64,000 nt of DNA, taken from contig JASHSJ010000031.1 of the NCBI GenBank assembly GCA_030040895.1, positions 1 through 64,000 on the forward strand, given 5' to 3'. Of the stretch, positions 8,681 to 17,622 are shown one piece after another; the first letter of the stretch is position 1; every line of letters begins with the position of its first letter. The notes under the pieces are model-generated. The model was not told where the DNA came from. It made no database searches and was given only the letters and a program-made list of their open reading frames with translations. Made by a program: the position numbers and the translations under genes. The DNA is from Microcaldota archaeon. Its GTDB lineage: Archaea > Micrarchaeota > Micrarchaeia > Micrarchaeales > Micrarchaeaceae.

Positions 8681-8840
8681 TTAAGCGGATTATGAGGCCA
8701 AACCTATAGGCATATTAATGACGCAATTTGACTTAGTGCTGTCGCTGCCAATGTACCAGAAAAAGTGTCTTTGCAGCGATTGCGCCATCATACCACTTGG
8801 TTTGCTGGAACCAATGTCCAGTACCTGAATCTTACAAAGC
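8675..8840 (-). ncRNA. Candidate structured small RNA or long 5' leader (low confidence)
   Basis: Between pelota and the winged-helix gene lies a segment with no recognisable protein. The track's 69-residue frame (8690..8899, ATGA-overlapping pelota) has no family resemblance. On the minus strand a good TATA box (8858-8866) predicts a start near 8836. The predicted transcript can fold a perfect 6-bp hairpin (arms 8797-8802 and 8809-8814) and a CGCTGC/GCAGCG stem (8743-8748 with 8773-8778), with an ACA directly 3' of the second stem. It would reach a T6 run near 8674. It could equally be the leader of the downstream gene, or the 69-residue frame could be a small protein. Confidence 0.25.
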
Positions 8841-8857
8841 GTTATGAGCGTGTCAGT

Positions 8858-8866
8858 TATATAAAG
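8858..8866 (-). promoter_or_regulatory. TATA box upstream of the candidate small RNA
   Basis: CTTTATATAAC on the minus strand matches the archaeal consensus closely. It is not near the start codon of any recognised gene. Confidence 0.4.
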
Positions 8867-8895
8867 GTTTTGTACACCTACGCCTTTTGCTGATT

Positions 8896-9921
8896 TCATA
8901 TTGCAGCGATGTCTCCAAATGAATGAAGTTGTGTTCCTACCTCGTCTCCGGAATTAAACACCTCTATCCTGATTTTGTTTTTCTCGGCCATTGCAAGTAC
9001 CTCCTGTATTTCCTTCTGGCCGATAACGTTGTCGTTTACAATTACGGTCTTCGCCTCATAGCTTTCTATCGCATTGCCAACGGCATGGGGCCCGTAGCTT
9101 GCCCTCTCCATGCCGACGTTGCTGAGGAATTCCTCCATGAGTACAAATTCCATTCTTATGCGCTCCTTCTCAAGGACCTTTGCCACTCTTTCGCTCCTTA
9201 TCAGCTCGTATACCCCTGAGCTTTCCGCATTGCTGGCAAACTCGAAGAATAATCTCTTGCCAATCTTCTTTATCGCCCCGCTATCATCTCCAAACTTCTT
9301 TATGTCGTCCTTCGTGAATCCAGGGCCTGCTATTATTACTGTGTCTACTTTCATTCCAGCCGCGAAATCCAAAACCTCTTCATAATAATGTTTTTGCCGT
9401 TCGGTGAAATCTTTCTGCGACATCCTCTTGCTCAGCTTGCTGTATACTTCCGGCTTGAGCTCAACCCCATATCCAAGAAGATACGCCGGCAGCGCCTTCT
9501 CGTCATCTACGACTATGATACCGAGTACCGCCTTCTTGGTGTCCCTCACTGCGTTTCTGATGACATCCAGCATGTACCCATGCCACAGTTCTTTTGTTAT
9601 CTCCAGTTCATCGCTTGGTCCTATGTTGAGAGTGTGATAGCTGTTTAGCTTTATGTAATCGAGCGGCCTTCCATCAATTATTTTGCCCATTATCCTGAGC
9701 CTTACCGCCGTTTTGTCGAACTCTGTCTTTTCTACCTTCAGTTTTATCACGACCTCCTTGAGCTCGCCAACATCGCTCTCGCTGGCCTTGAACCTTCTTG
9801 TGCTCTCAGACTTTACAAGGTCGCCAGGAAATACAACTCTTTGGACGGTCCATAGGTCATATGGCGTATCTATCCTGACCTTTAGGATTCCTTCCTGCTC
9901 CCTGTATCTTATAACTTTCAT
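8896..9921 (-). CDS. pelA: Pelota (aPelota/Dom34) ribosome rescue factor
   Basis: aRF1 paralogue that, with aEF1A and ABCE1, splits ribosomes stalled on mRNA. Domain order is visible: an N-terminal Sm-like domain (starting MKVIRYREQEGILKVR, with TPYDLWTVQRVV), a central domain (KKAVLGIIVVDDEKA to DTVIIAGPGFTKDD) and a C-terminal eRF1_3-like domain (MEEFLSNVGMERASYGPHAVGNAIE). No GGQ motif is seen, as expected for Pelota. I chose the ATG at 9921 because family members begin at this MKV-type residue; the track start at 9948 adds nine residues. It is 341 residues long. Confidence 0.94.
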   Translation of the reverse strand: MKVIRYREQEGILKVRIDTPYDLWTVQRVVFPGDLVKSESTRRFKASESDVGELKEVVIKLKVEKTEFDKTAVRLRIMGKIIDGRPLDYIKLNSYHTLNIGPSDELEITKELWHGYMLDVIRNAVRDTKKAVLGIIVVDDEKALPAYLLGYGVELKPEVYSKLSKRMSQKDFTERQKHYYEEVLDFAAGMKVDTVIIAGPGFTKDDIKKFGDDSGAIKKIGKRLFFEFASNAESSGVYELIRSERVAKVLEKERIRMEFVLMEEFLSNVGMERASYGPHAVGNAIESYEAKTVIVNDNVIGQKEIQEVLAMAEKNKIRIEVFNSGDEVGTQLHSFGDIAAI

Positions 9922-9986
9922 GTATTCAGAGAAGTGTGAAGGCAACATTAATAATGTTTACATAATCTATCTATTGGGGGCGTATA

Positions 9987-10625
9987 ATGACTGGATTGCT
10001 GGTCCTATTGCAACTGGCACCGCCATCAGTGGGCATGATAATGGCGTGGCTGCGGCAGTACGGATACGCAGCAATATTCGTGCTGACAATGGTGGAGATA
10101 GTATTTCCTTTGGTCCCTAGCGAAGCCCTCCTGCCGGCTGTTGGGATACTAGCATCGCGTGGCATAGTGAACGTTTATCTGGGTTTTGCCGTGGCGCTGT
10201 TCGGAAGCCTCGTCGGAATATCGATCGATTATGCGATAGGATACTATCTTGGCAAGAGGGTGGTTTACAGGCACTTGGCACTGCTCAGGATAAAGAAAGC
10301 TGACATAAACGCGTTTGACTCCTGGTTCACAAGGAACGGTGCGTTCACAGTGTTCATAGCCAGGCTAGTTCCTATTGCAAGGGCCCTGATCAGCTTTCCT
10401 GCTGGATTCGCGCGCATGCCCCTCCACAGATTCATAGGATATTCATTGCTCGGAAGCGCGATATGGAATGCGGCGCTCATTGGATTTGGTTATTACATAG
10501 GCAGGTCATCGGACAATGTGACACTGGTTATAATAAGCGCAGCAATCCTTGCGGTCATGATGTATGCATTGTACAGATACGGTATGAAACTGGGCAGAAA
10601 ACGAGGTGCGAAGGTTTTTAATTGA
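9987..10625 (+). CDS. DedA-family (SNARE-associated/VTT domain) membrane protein
   Basis: Polytopic membrane protein of 212 residues with about five hydrophobic stretches. The DedA signature is present: an N-terminal reentrant-type segment with E and P (EIVFPLVPSEALLPAVG) and the FIARLVPIARALISFPAGFARM motif. DedA relatives are linked to membrane homeostasis and lipid flipping (for example UptA/PopT undecaprenyl-phosphate transport in bacteria). The archaeal substrate is unknown. TTTACATAA about 26 bases upstream suggests a leaderless start at the ATG, divergent from pelota. Confidence 0.9.
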   Translation: MTGLLVLLQLAPPSVGMIMAWLRQYGYAAIFVLTMVEIVFPLVPSEALLPAVGILASRGIVNVYLGFAVALFGSLVGISIDYAIGYYLGKRVVYRHLALLRIKKADINAFDSWFTRNGAFTVFIARLVPIARALISFPAGFARMPLHRFIGYSLLGSAIWNAALIGFGYYIGRSSDNVTLVIISAAILAVMMYALYRYGMKLGRKRGAKVFN

Positions 10626-10689
10626 TAGTAACTATTATCTAATGTCTCGGAAAATCGGAAGACAGAAATGATATCAAGTCATTGATAAC

Positions 10690-13600
10690 ATGAATACGAA
10701 AATCATGCTTCTGATTGCAGCGCTGTTGTTAGCGGTTCCGATGCAGCTCTACAGTGCAGCAACCCCGAGCTGCTCCAACTTTGTAGTAACTGCAAAACTT
10801 GGCACAAGCAACACGCTTACGTGCTCATGGAGCGGAGGCGTGCTGGACGGATTTTCCCACCTGAATACTCCAGACCAGATCACTTTAACAGTTACAGGAG
10901 TTAGTGACGGGAAAACATATCTATCGGTTACGCGCAGTTCCGCTAATTCCTGCGCATGGAATGAGGATCTTGCTCCACTGCCGCTGCCCGCACAAAGCTA
11001 CACGGTAAACATAGTAGCCAGCGACGCCGGCAGCGCATGCCAGAAGTCTGGTCCAGCAAACTTTACTTTTGCTGGTCCAGAGACAATGACTCTATCATCC
11101 AGCACTGCAGTATATGGCACTGAAATCGGCGTGACCGCCACATACAACTCGGAGCTGACGACGACTCTAGGAGTCTACGTATGCGGCAGCTCAACGTCGT
11201 GCGGCGACCTTTCCACTGCAACTCCGCTAAACTCAGTAACTGTTGGTACTTATAGCACTGGTACGAAGACCATCTATATCTGCACCACATCCTCTGACCC
11301 CACGTGCCTGCAGGACGGGACTTATACTCTTATCACCTGTATGGGCGATGGAGCCGACTGCAGCAATCTGGCTACGCTAACAATACAGAGCGCGCCGGCA
11401 ATATCTGTGCCTACAGTAATGCCGATTTCCGACCAGCCCGATAACCAATATACTGTCAGCGCATCTGTAGCAAATCCCCCATCTTCGTATACTGTGGCAT
11501 TCCGCTACTGTGCAGGATCAGGCTGTGTTCCGACTTCGAGCAGCACTTTGATGGGCTCATTCACGAATAATCCAAGCCCTTCATCCACTTATTGCGAATC
11601 TCCGACATACACACTGTGCCTGACCCAGAACATATACAACATAATAGCCTGCATAACATACTCAAGCACCACTACGTGCAGCAGCACCTATACAACATTG
11701 TCTGTCTCAAATCCGGCTCTGACAGCTCCGAAGGTAGCGCCGACGAATCCAACGTATGACACGTCTTATACCATGAGCTCCACCGAGAGCGGCCTGCCGT
11801 CATCGTATACAGCAAATGCATATTACTGTTCCGGAGCGTGTACCCCGACCGCGAGCAGCACACAGCTCGGCTCTACAATAACTAGCAGCCTGTCATTCTC
11901 GCTCTGCAGCACTCCAGGCTCGCCGTCGTGCCTGAGTCCGGGTCCCTATAATGCTATTGTGTGTGCCAGCTGGAACGGCGGAATGGGAACCTCGTGCAGC
12001 TCGGCTGGCGCCTTCTCTATAGCAAGGCCGCCGCCCAACATTGTCATAACGGGGCCCACTCCACCGTGCCCAAATCCAAGTTCATCGTGCAAGGTAGGCC
12101 AGGGCACTTCAGTATCAATAACTGCCACGTGCTGGACAGGCGATGGATGTGAAATAACATCGGCTTCTCCGTCAGCATGCTCGCCAACCGATATATGCAA
12201 TTCATGCGCAACAAGCACCTGCACATACAGTACGCCAACGTCTCTTGGAACAGGCACATACAGCTACACGGCCGAGGACACAAATACACTTATAGTATCG
12301 TCATCTCCTGTCACGGTTGTTGTGGCTGCCCCTCCTGTGATAACGTGCAACGGGCAGAGCACTTGCTATACCGCAGTCGGAACCAGCGCCAGTATCACAG
12401 CGTCATCGTGTTCAGGCACAGGAGCATGCCAGATATACCTGCAAAGCCCCCCAACTCTCGAGTGCAGCGTCGTTTCAACCCAGTGCACTTATCCATCTCC
12501 AACTACTTTGGCTGTTGGAACATACGAATATAATGCCATAGACCAGGGCACCGGAGTGCAATCATCATCACTAGCTACCCTGATAGTTGCGAATCCGCCA
12601 ACCATATCAATATCCGTAGGCGCAAACCAGTGCGCATCGCCCTGCACAGTCGGCGTAGGAACAACAGTAACTATAACCTCAACGTGCCCAGACAGCGGAT
12701 ACTGCGCCGTGGACACTGGCGCCGACACACCGGTTGTGCCTGTGGACAGCGAAACCTACGTCTGCTCTGGAACTACGTGCACGTTTACCACCAATTACGA
12801 GAGCGAGGGTCCAGGCACCTATACGTACAAGGGAGCCGACACCCATACGGGACTATTGACGAGCGCTGTCGAGGTTATCACGCAAACACCGCAGCCTCCC
12901 ACTATGGGCTTCACGCCCGCATCGCCGGTCTATCCTGGCCAATCAGTCACTGCCAATGACGTGTGCTATCCCATCGGATCAGTGACTACAGACCAGTGCG
13001 ACATAGACGTGGCAAGCCCAGGCAACTACGTTGCGCAGTGCCCCACAGGAAACCAGTGCGGATTCAACATACCCACATCATGGACCAGCGCAGTGGGAAG
13101 TATAGTATTCTATGCGAATGACGTGACAACAGGGCTCACGCAGCAGTACACGTTCGTGATACAGGCATCTCCCCCGCCGCAGATTACATTTTCGTCCAGT
13201 AGCGTATACGTCGGCGCCACTGGAGCTACTGTTACAGCCACGTGTACGCCATCCTGGGATTCATGTTTTGTAGATTATCCGCTCGGCACGCATCTCACAT
13301 GCCTGCCCAGCAGCCCGCAAGGCACGTGCATAGCAGACGTTCCATCGTACGTGACTGCAAACCCTGGCACATACACATTCTACGCCAACGACACAACATC
13401 GAACCTTAACACTCCAGGAACTCTAAGCGTCATTGTGCCGCCTCCGCCAACCATAACATCAAATCCGGCATCGCCAATAATAGTGGGAACAGCAACACAG
13501 GTATACGCAAGCTGCCCGCAAACAGAATCCCAGCCAGATCAATGCTCAGTTGATTATCCATCGCTTGGCACGCACGTGTCAGGATGCCCGGGCTCAGGCT

Positions 13601-14304
13601 CGTGCCTATACCAGCTGCCATCGTCTATCGTTGACACCCCCGGTTCGTATACCTTCTACGCCAACGACCTTACAACAGGAGCCACGAACAGCATAGTGAT
13701 AAGTGTAATATACGCTGCGCCAATACTCAGCATATCGCCCCCATTCCCGCCCGGATGGTTCCCAATAGCCCAGGACCAATTCACTCTCACGGCATCATGC
13801 GGCGGAACTGATAACTGCGAAGTGACAGAGGGATCGCAAACAGGAACTCCGCTGTGCTCACAGCCTACAGGTTGCACAACACCGACCTTGACAGCCATAA
13901 GTCCAGGTTCATACTGCGCAGTTGACACGTCGCAGAACCCGATCACTTACAGCTGCCACTACCTCGATGTTATTATACCATCTCCTGGGTCAACTATAGA
14001 TACGGCTGACCTTCTTACAAACAATCCAGGAGTCTGCGGCCTCATTGCCACGTACAACGACGCCGAGAGCATAATATTCGTGCTTGGCCTTATGCTGATG
14101 GTTTTGGGCGGTGCGCTATACGGCGCCGGAACATTCCTTGATGTAAGGTCGAGGGCAATAGTCCAGAGCTATGGCGTCGGCATGGTAATAGGAGGTCTCA
14201 TAGGTATAGCAATAGCTGTTCTCGCCCCATACATACTCTATGCTATCACAGGATACAGCGTGCCGCAGGTGGAGGGAGGGTTTACCTCAACGTTCACCTG
14301 CTGA
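10690..14304 (+). CDS. Giant secreted Ig-like-repeat protein with C-terminal VirB2-like two-helix module
   Basis: Predicted surface protein of 1204 residues. A signal peptide (about 1-24, KIMLLIAALLLAVPMQLYSA) is followed by about ten Cys-containing beta-sandwich-like repeats of 85-100 residues. The first three share a YxxCxGxxC...YNxIxC pattern. The later ones share GTxxxITAxC...CxxD/S...GTYxYxAxD and are separated by Pro-rich joints. Residues 1116-1204 are the membrane module: Cys1116, helix (FVLGLMLMVLGGALYGAG), basic loop, second helix, closing Cys1204. The C-to-C length of 89 residues is exactly that of the small pilin at 54.2 kb. It stands alone between dedA and the nuclease gene, far from the other module genes. 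The repeat function is unknown; adhesion is inferred. Confidence 0.85.
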   Translation: MNTKIMLLIAALLLAVPMQLYSAATPSCSNFVVTAKLGTSNTLTCSWSGGVLDGFSHLNTPDQITLTVTGVSDGKTYLSVTRSSANSCAWNEDLAPLPLPAQSYTVNIVASDAGSACQKSGPANFTFAGPETMTLSSSTAVYGTEIGVTATYNSELTTTLGVYVCGSSTSCGDLSTATPLNSVTVGTYSTGTKTIYICTTSSDPTCLQDGTYTLITCMGDGADCSNLATLTIQSAPAISVPTVMPISDQPDNQYTVSASVANPPSSYTVAFRYCAGSGCVPTSSSTLMGSFTNNPSPSSTYCESPTYTLCLTQNIYNIIACITYSSTTTCSSTYTTLSVSNPALTAPKVAPTNPTYDTSYTMSSTESGLPSSYTANAYYCSGACTPTASSTQLGSTITSSLSFSLCSTPGSPSCLSPGPYNAIVCASWNGGMGTSCSSAGAFSIARPPPNIVITGPTPPCPNPSSSCKVGQGTSVSITATCWTGDGCEITSASPSACSPTDICNSCATSTCTYSTPTSLGTGTYSYTAEDTNTLIVSSSPVTVVVAAPPVITCNGQSTCYTAVGTSASITASSCSGTGACQIYLQSPPTLECSVVSTQCTYPSPTTLAVGTYEYNAIDQGTGVQSSSLATLIVANPPTISISVGANQCASPCTVGVGTTVTITSTCPDSGYCAVDTGADTPVVPVDSETYVCSGTTCTFTTNYESEGPGTYTYKGADTHTGLLTSAVEVITQTPQPPTMGFTPASPVYPGQSVTANDVCYPIGSVTTDQCDIDVASPGNYVAQCPTGNQCGFNIPTSWTSAVGSIVFYANDVTTGLTQQYTFVIQASPPPQITFSSSSVYVGATGATVTATCTPSWDSCFVDYPLGTHLTCLPSSPQGTCIADVPSYVTANPGTYTFYANDTTSNLNTPGTLSVIVPPPPTITSNPASPIIVGTATQVYASCPQTESQPDQCSVDYPSLGTHVSGCPGSGSCLYQLPSSIVDTPGSYTFYANDLTTGATNSIVISVIYAAPILSISPPFPPGWFPIAQDQFTLTASCGGTDNCEVTEGSQTGTPLCSQPTGCTTPTLTAISPGSYCAVDTSQNPITYSCHYLDVIIPSPGSTIDTADLLTNNPGVCGLIATYNDAESIIFVLGLMLMVLGGALYGAGTFLDVRSRAIVQSYGVGMVIGGLIGIAIAVLAPYILYAITGYSVPQVEGGFTSTFTC

Positions 14305-14324
14305 TCCAGAATACTCACGCATGG

Positions 14325-14333
14325 GTATTTATC
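14325..14333 (+). promoter_or_regulatory. TATA box upstream of the Exo5-like nuclease gene
   Basis: GTATTTATC predicts a start site near 14355-14358, immediately before an ATG at 14359. That ATG opens a ten-codon frame (MTEVKTELRR, stop TGA at 14389-14391) in phase with the downstream nuclease. Confidence 0.5.
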
Positions 14334-14424
14334 ATTTCATTTCCATAAGCCATTAGTGATGACTGAGGTGAAAACTGAGCTTCGGCGATGAAGAGAACGC
14401 AGGCGGGCTGATTTTTTGGATCCT

Positions 14425-15285
14425 ATGCAAAAACTGCACAAGACCAGCATAAGGGCCACTGACGTGGCGGCGCAGTACTGGTGCGAGCGTCAGATGGAGC
14501 TCAACTATCTCTTCGGCGGCAAGATAACAAAGGAGATAAAGCAGGGCAAGCAGCTTCATGAAGCACTTGAGAGCGAGACTAATGTCCCAATTGTTATGGA
14601 ACCTCGCTCGTACGCGGATGTGGTGTACAAGACATTGTACACAAGCTACGCCGCATTGCAGGCCCTTCTCAATAATGGAAGATCAAGGGAGATCCAGATA
14701 TACGGTAGGATCAACGGCTTTGACATGGCTGGAAAGATCGACATGCTCGAGATAAAAGATGGATCCACAATAGTCTGGGAGGACAAGACGAAGGCCAGCG
14801 ACAACCTTCCATCAGATCCACAGTTCCTGACTCACAGGGTCCAAATAATGCTCTACAAGAGGCTCATTGATGAGATAAGGAATGGAAAATACACAGTTCA
14901 AGAATACAAGAAAACCCACGGAACGTCAAGGCTGGTACCCACAAGCCAATTCATAAGGCAGCTTGACGCGCTTTCGATAGGCAAGGAGCTGCAGACCGTA
15001 GATGCTGTTGCGGATAGTTATTTCGAGGAGTATATGAAGCTGCCAGACCTGTCACCAAAGTTGAAGATAAGGTATCTCAATCAGTTCACAGGAAAGGAGA
15101 TCAAGACATACGAAGTGGATTACGACGCAGATGAGATGGGCAGCATGCTGGATTTTGCACTTGGATATTGGAAAGGTGAGCGCGAATCGCTTCCTGTGCC
15201 AAAGGAAGAAGCATGGAAGTGCAACTACTGCGTGTTTTTTGGCAAGGAGTGTAAGGCCTGGTGGAAGCAGAAGCCACTTATATAA
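14425..15285 (+). CDS. Exo5/Cas4-like PD-(D/E)XK nuclease with a 4Fe-4S cysteine set
   Basis: Predicted single-strand DNA exonuclease of the Exo5/Dem1/Cas4/AddB-C superfamily. It has one Cys near the N-terminus (Cys20 in QYWCERQ) and three at the end (Cys266, 269, 276 in WKCNYCVFFGKEC), the spacing that holds an iron-sulfur cluster in this family. The nuclease core reads GKQLHE, then GKIDMLEIKDG...VWEDKTKA (motifs II and III), then a QIMLYKRL helix. The ATG at 14425 is chosen; the track uses a TTG three codons earlier. The frame stays open further upstream to a TGA just after a possible leaderless ATG at 14359. No cas genes or CRISPR are nearby, so a repair role is more likely. Confidence 0.82.
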   Translation: MQKLHKTSIRATDVAAQYWCERQMELNYLFGGKITKEIKQGKQLHEALESETNVPIVMEPRSYADVVYKTLYTSYAALQALLNNGRSREIQIYGRINGFDMAGKIDMLEIKDGSTIVWEDKTKASDNLPSDPQFLTHRVQIMLYKRLIDEIRNGKYTVQEYKKTHGTSRLVPTSQFIRQLDALSIGKELQTVDAVADSYFEEYMKLPDLSPKLKIRYLNQFTGKEIKTYEVDYDADEMGSMLDFALGYWKGERESLPVPKEEAWKCNYCVFFGKECKAWWKQKPLI

Positions 15286-15287
15286 AG
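15277..15287 (+). promoter_or_regulatory. TATA box of alaS
   Basis: CTTATATAAAG overlaps the last codons of the nuclease gene and predicts a start near 15308-15312, just upstream of the alaS ATG pair at 15318/15321. Confidence 0.6.
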
Positions 15288-15317
15288 CCGTTTTCATAAT
15301 ATGCAGCATCTGGTGTA

Positions 15318-17114
15318 ATGATGATTTCAAGCACTGAGCTCAAAAAGCGATACCTAGATTTTTTCCAGAAGAAAGGCCACAAGCTCATACCTAGCGCATC
15401 GCTTATCCCAGAGAATGATCCAAGCGTGCTTTTCACGACCGCTGGTATGCATCCCCTTGTCCCATTTCTTCTTGGGGAACCACATCCGCTTGGGAAAAGA
15501 CTATGTAATGTACAGAAGTGCATCCGCACTAATGACATCGACGAGGTAGGCGATGCATGGCATCTGAGCTTCTTCGAGATGCTCGGCAGCTGGTCACTGG
15601 GCGATTATTTCAAACAGGAGGCAGTATCAATGAGTTTTGAGTTTCTTACAAAAGAGCTTAAAATACCGCTCGAGAGATTCAGCGTTACGTGTTTTGGAGG
15701 AGACAAAGATGCGCCGCGTGATGAAGAAACTGCACAAACATGGGCAAAACTCGGTGTAGCAAAAAGCAGGATTCACTTTTTGCCGAAGGTGGATAACTGG
15801 TGGGGACCGGCTGGAGAGACCGGCCCCTGCGGCCCAGACACTGAAATGTTTTATCATACGAAAGACATTCAAGAAAAGAATACGGAAGAATTCTCGAAAC
15901 TCTCAAATACCGGACCATTCTGCGAGATATGGAATGATGTTCTCATGCAGTACAACAAGACTGCGGATGGGAAGTTCGAGGAGCTCGAGCAGAAGAATAT
16001 CGATACTGGAATGGGAGTAGAGCGAACCACCGCAGTGCTAAACGGCGCAGACAGCGTATATGCATGCGATACGCTTGCACCGATTCTTGATAAAGTCATT
16101 TCACTCTCTGCCCCTGGTACAAACAGGACAAACCGTAATGCGCGCATAATAACGGATCACATTCGTGCGGCTGTTATGGTTATGGGGGATGATAAGGGCG
16201 TTATACCAAGCAATGTTGACCAAGGATACATTCTTCGTAGATTTATCAGGAGGAGCATAAGGCATGCAAGGATCATTGGCATAAAAGGCAATTTCTGCAA
16301 CGAAATCGCAAAGGTTGCAATCGATGTAATGGATGATTCATATCCTGAAATAAAGAGAAATAACCTACGTATATTTGAAGAATTTGAAAAAGAGGAAGAG
16401 AAGTTTTCAGTTGCCCTGGAAAACGGAACAAGGATACTTGAGAGGGAATTGCGACTTCTTGAAGAATCACACAAAAAAATACTAAGTGCAAAGAGCGCGT
16501 TCGACCTTTTCCAGAGCTTCGGCTTCCCGCTTGAGGTTACTGTTGAGATGTGCAAGGAGAATGGATTCTCAGTAGATGAGCTCGGATTCAATTCTCTTAT
16601 GAAAGGACATCAAGAACTTTCGCGCAAAGGCGCTGAACAGAAGTTCAGGGGAGGACTAGCCGATCATAGCGAGGAGACAACAAAGCTTCATACTGCGACA
16701 CATCTGCTAAACGAGGCTCTAAGACAAGTAGTAGATCCATCTATATATCAAATGGGATCCAATATTACAAAGGAACGCCTTAGATTCGACTTCAACTATG
16801 ATAAAAAACTTACAGACGAGCAAATCAAAGGAATAGAAAACTGGGTTAACAACGTAATAAAGGCAGAAGCTGACGTATCTTTTGAAATGATGAGCATTGA
16901 AGATGCAAAGAAACTCGGGGCCCAGGGAGTATTCGAAGCCAAGTACGAAAAAGTCGTAAAAGTATATACAGTAGCAAAAGGCAGCAAGATATATTCAAGA
17001 GAAGTGTGCGGAGGTCCTCATGTAAAGAACACACGTGAGCTCAAAAGCTTCAAGATAATAAAACAAGAGGCAGTAGCCGCTGGCGTAAGGAGGATAAAAG
17101 CAGTTGTGGAGTGA
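15318..17114 (+). CDS. alaS: Alanyl-tRNA synthetase, short Patescibacteria-like form without C-Ala
   Basis: Charges tRNA-Ala. Class II catalytic core: motif 1 region (FTTAGMHPLVPFLLG), motif 2 (QKCIRTNDIDEVGDAWHLSFFEMLGSW), motif 3 (GVERTTAVL). The helical tRNA-binding part follows, then the editing domain with HTATHLL and the CGGPHV metal-site motif. The protein ends at GVRRIKAVVE, directly after the editing domain. The C-Ala dimerisation domain of usual 850-900-residue enzymes is missing; total length is 598. Phrases such as HPLGKRLCNVQKCIRT and GETGPCGPDTEMF resemble enzymes of candidate-phyla-radiation bacteria rather than typical archaeal AlaRS (recalled, not searched). It overlaps the next gene's ribosome site. 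Confidence 0.95.
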   Translation: MMISSTELKKRYLDFFQKKGHKLIPSASLIPENDPSVLFTTAGMHPLVPFLLGEPHPLGKRLCNVQKCIRTNDIDEVGDAWHLSFFEMLGSWSLGDYFKQEAVSMSFEFLTKELKIPLERFSVTCFGGDKDAPRDEETAQTWAKLGVAKSRIHFLPKVDNWWGPAGETGPCGPDTEMFYHTKDIQEKNTEEFSKLSNTGPFCEIWNDVLMQYNKTADGKFEELEQKNIDTGMGVERTTAVLNGADSVYACDTLAPILDKVISLSAPGTNRTNRNARIITDHIRAAVMVMGDDKGVIPSNVDQGYILRRFIRRSIRHARIIGIKGNFCNEIAKVAIDVMDDSYPEIKRNNLRIFEEFEKEEEKFSVALENGTRILERELRLLEESHKKILSAKSAFDLFQSFGFPLEVTVEMCKENGFSVDELGFNSLMKGHQELSRKGAEQKFRGGLADHSEETTKLHTATHLLNEALRQVVDPSIYQMGSNITKERLRFDFNYDKKLTDEQIKGIENWVNNVIKAEADVSFEMMSIEDAKKLGAQGVFEAKYEKVVKVYTVAKGSKIYSREVCGGPHVKNTRELKSFKIIKQEAVAAGVRRIKAVVE

Positions 17115-17115
17115 T
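17108..17115 (+). promoter_or_regulatory. Strong Shine-Dalgarno site GGAGTGAT deciding the carS start
   Basis: GGAGTGAT overlaps the alaS stop codon and lies seven bases (counted from GGAG) before the TTG at 17119. It supports that TTG over the TTG at 17104, which would place the site inside the coding region. Confidence 0.55.
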
Positions 17116-17118
17116 TTC

Positions 17119-17619
17119 TTGGCTATTGATCTTTATAGTTGGATAATCTATCCATTGATCTACATCTTTCCGGCCTATGTTGCAAATGCCCTCCCGGTCA
17201 TATTCGGAGGAGGCCCTCCTCTTGACTTCGGGAAGAAGATAAACAGGCACAGGGTACTTGGCGACAACAAGACGATAAAGGGAACAGCGGCCGGAATAGC
17301 TGGAGGAGTCGTAGTAGGGCTCATCGAATGGCCGTTTCTCGGCTTCATGCTCGCTATCGCAGCCTGGCAGGCGTTCGGTGCAGTATTCGGCGATCTTGCC
17401 GGCAGTTTCATAAAGAGAAGGCTCGGATGGAAGTCAGGGTCAATGCTGCCGATCATGGACCAATATGGTTTCTTCATATTCGCAATTGCGTTTTCCGCGT
17501 GGCTGGGACATCTGCCCAGCGTAATAGGACTTGTATTCATAGTAATTGTCACAGGAATAGCCCACGTCCTCTCAAACAGGATAGCTCACAGGCTCAGGCT
17601 CAAGGACGTTCCGTGGTAA
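17119..17619 (+). CDS. carS: CDP-archaeol synthase (CarS)
   Basis: Membrane enzyme that activates unsaturated archaeol phosphate with CTP, giving CDP-archaeol for archaeal phospholipid synthesis. Family motifs are clear: PAYVANALPVIFGGGPPLDFGK, then the RVLGDNKTIKGTAAGIAGG block, GDLAGSFIKRRLGWKSG and LPIMDQYGF, with about five hydrophobic segments. The 166-residue product matches family length. The TTG start is chosen because of the strong ribosome site. Translation is probably coupled to alaS. It converges on the ABC operon with three bases between stops. Confidence 0.93.
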   Translation: MAIDLYSWIIYPLIYIFPAYVANALPVIFGGGPPLDFGKKINRHRVLGDNKTIKGTAAGIAGGVVVGLIEWPFLGFMLAIAAWQAFGAVFGDLAGSFIKRRLGWKSGSMLPIMDQYGFFIFAIAFSAWLGHLPSVIGLVFIVIVTGIAHVLSNRIAHRLRLKDVPW

Positions 17620-17622
17620 AGA

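Noticed and set aside
8690-8899. 69-residue ORF overlapping the pelota stop as a confident gene
   Set aside because: The ATGA overlap is suggestive, but the sequence shows no known motif, contains a good TATA box inside, and could be non-coding. It is kept only as part of an uncertain segment.
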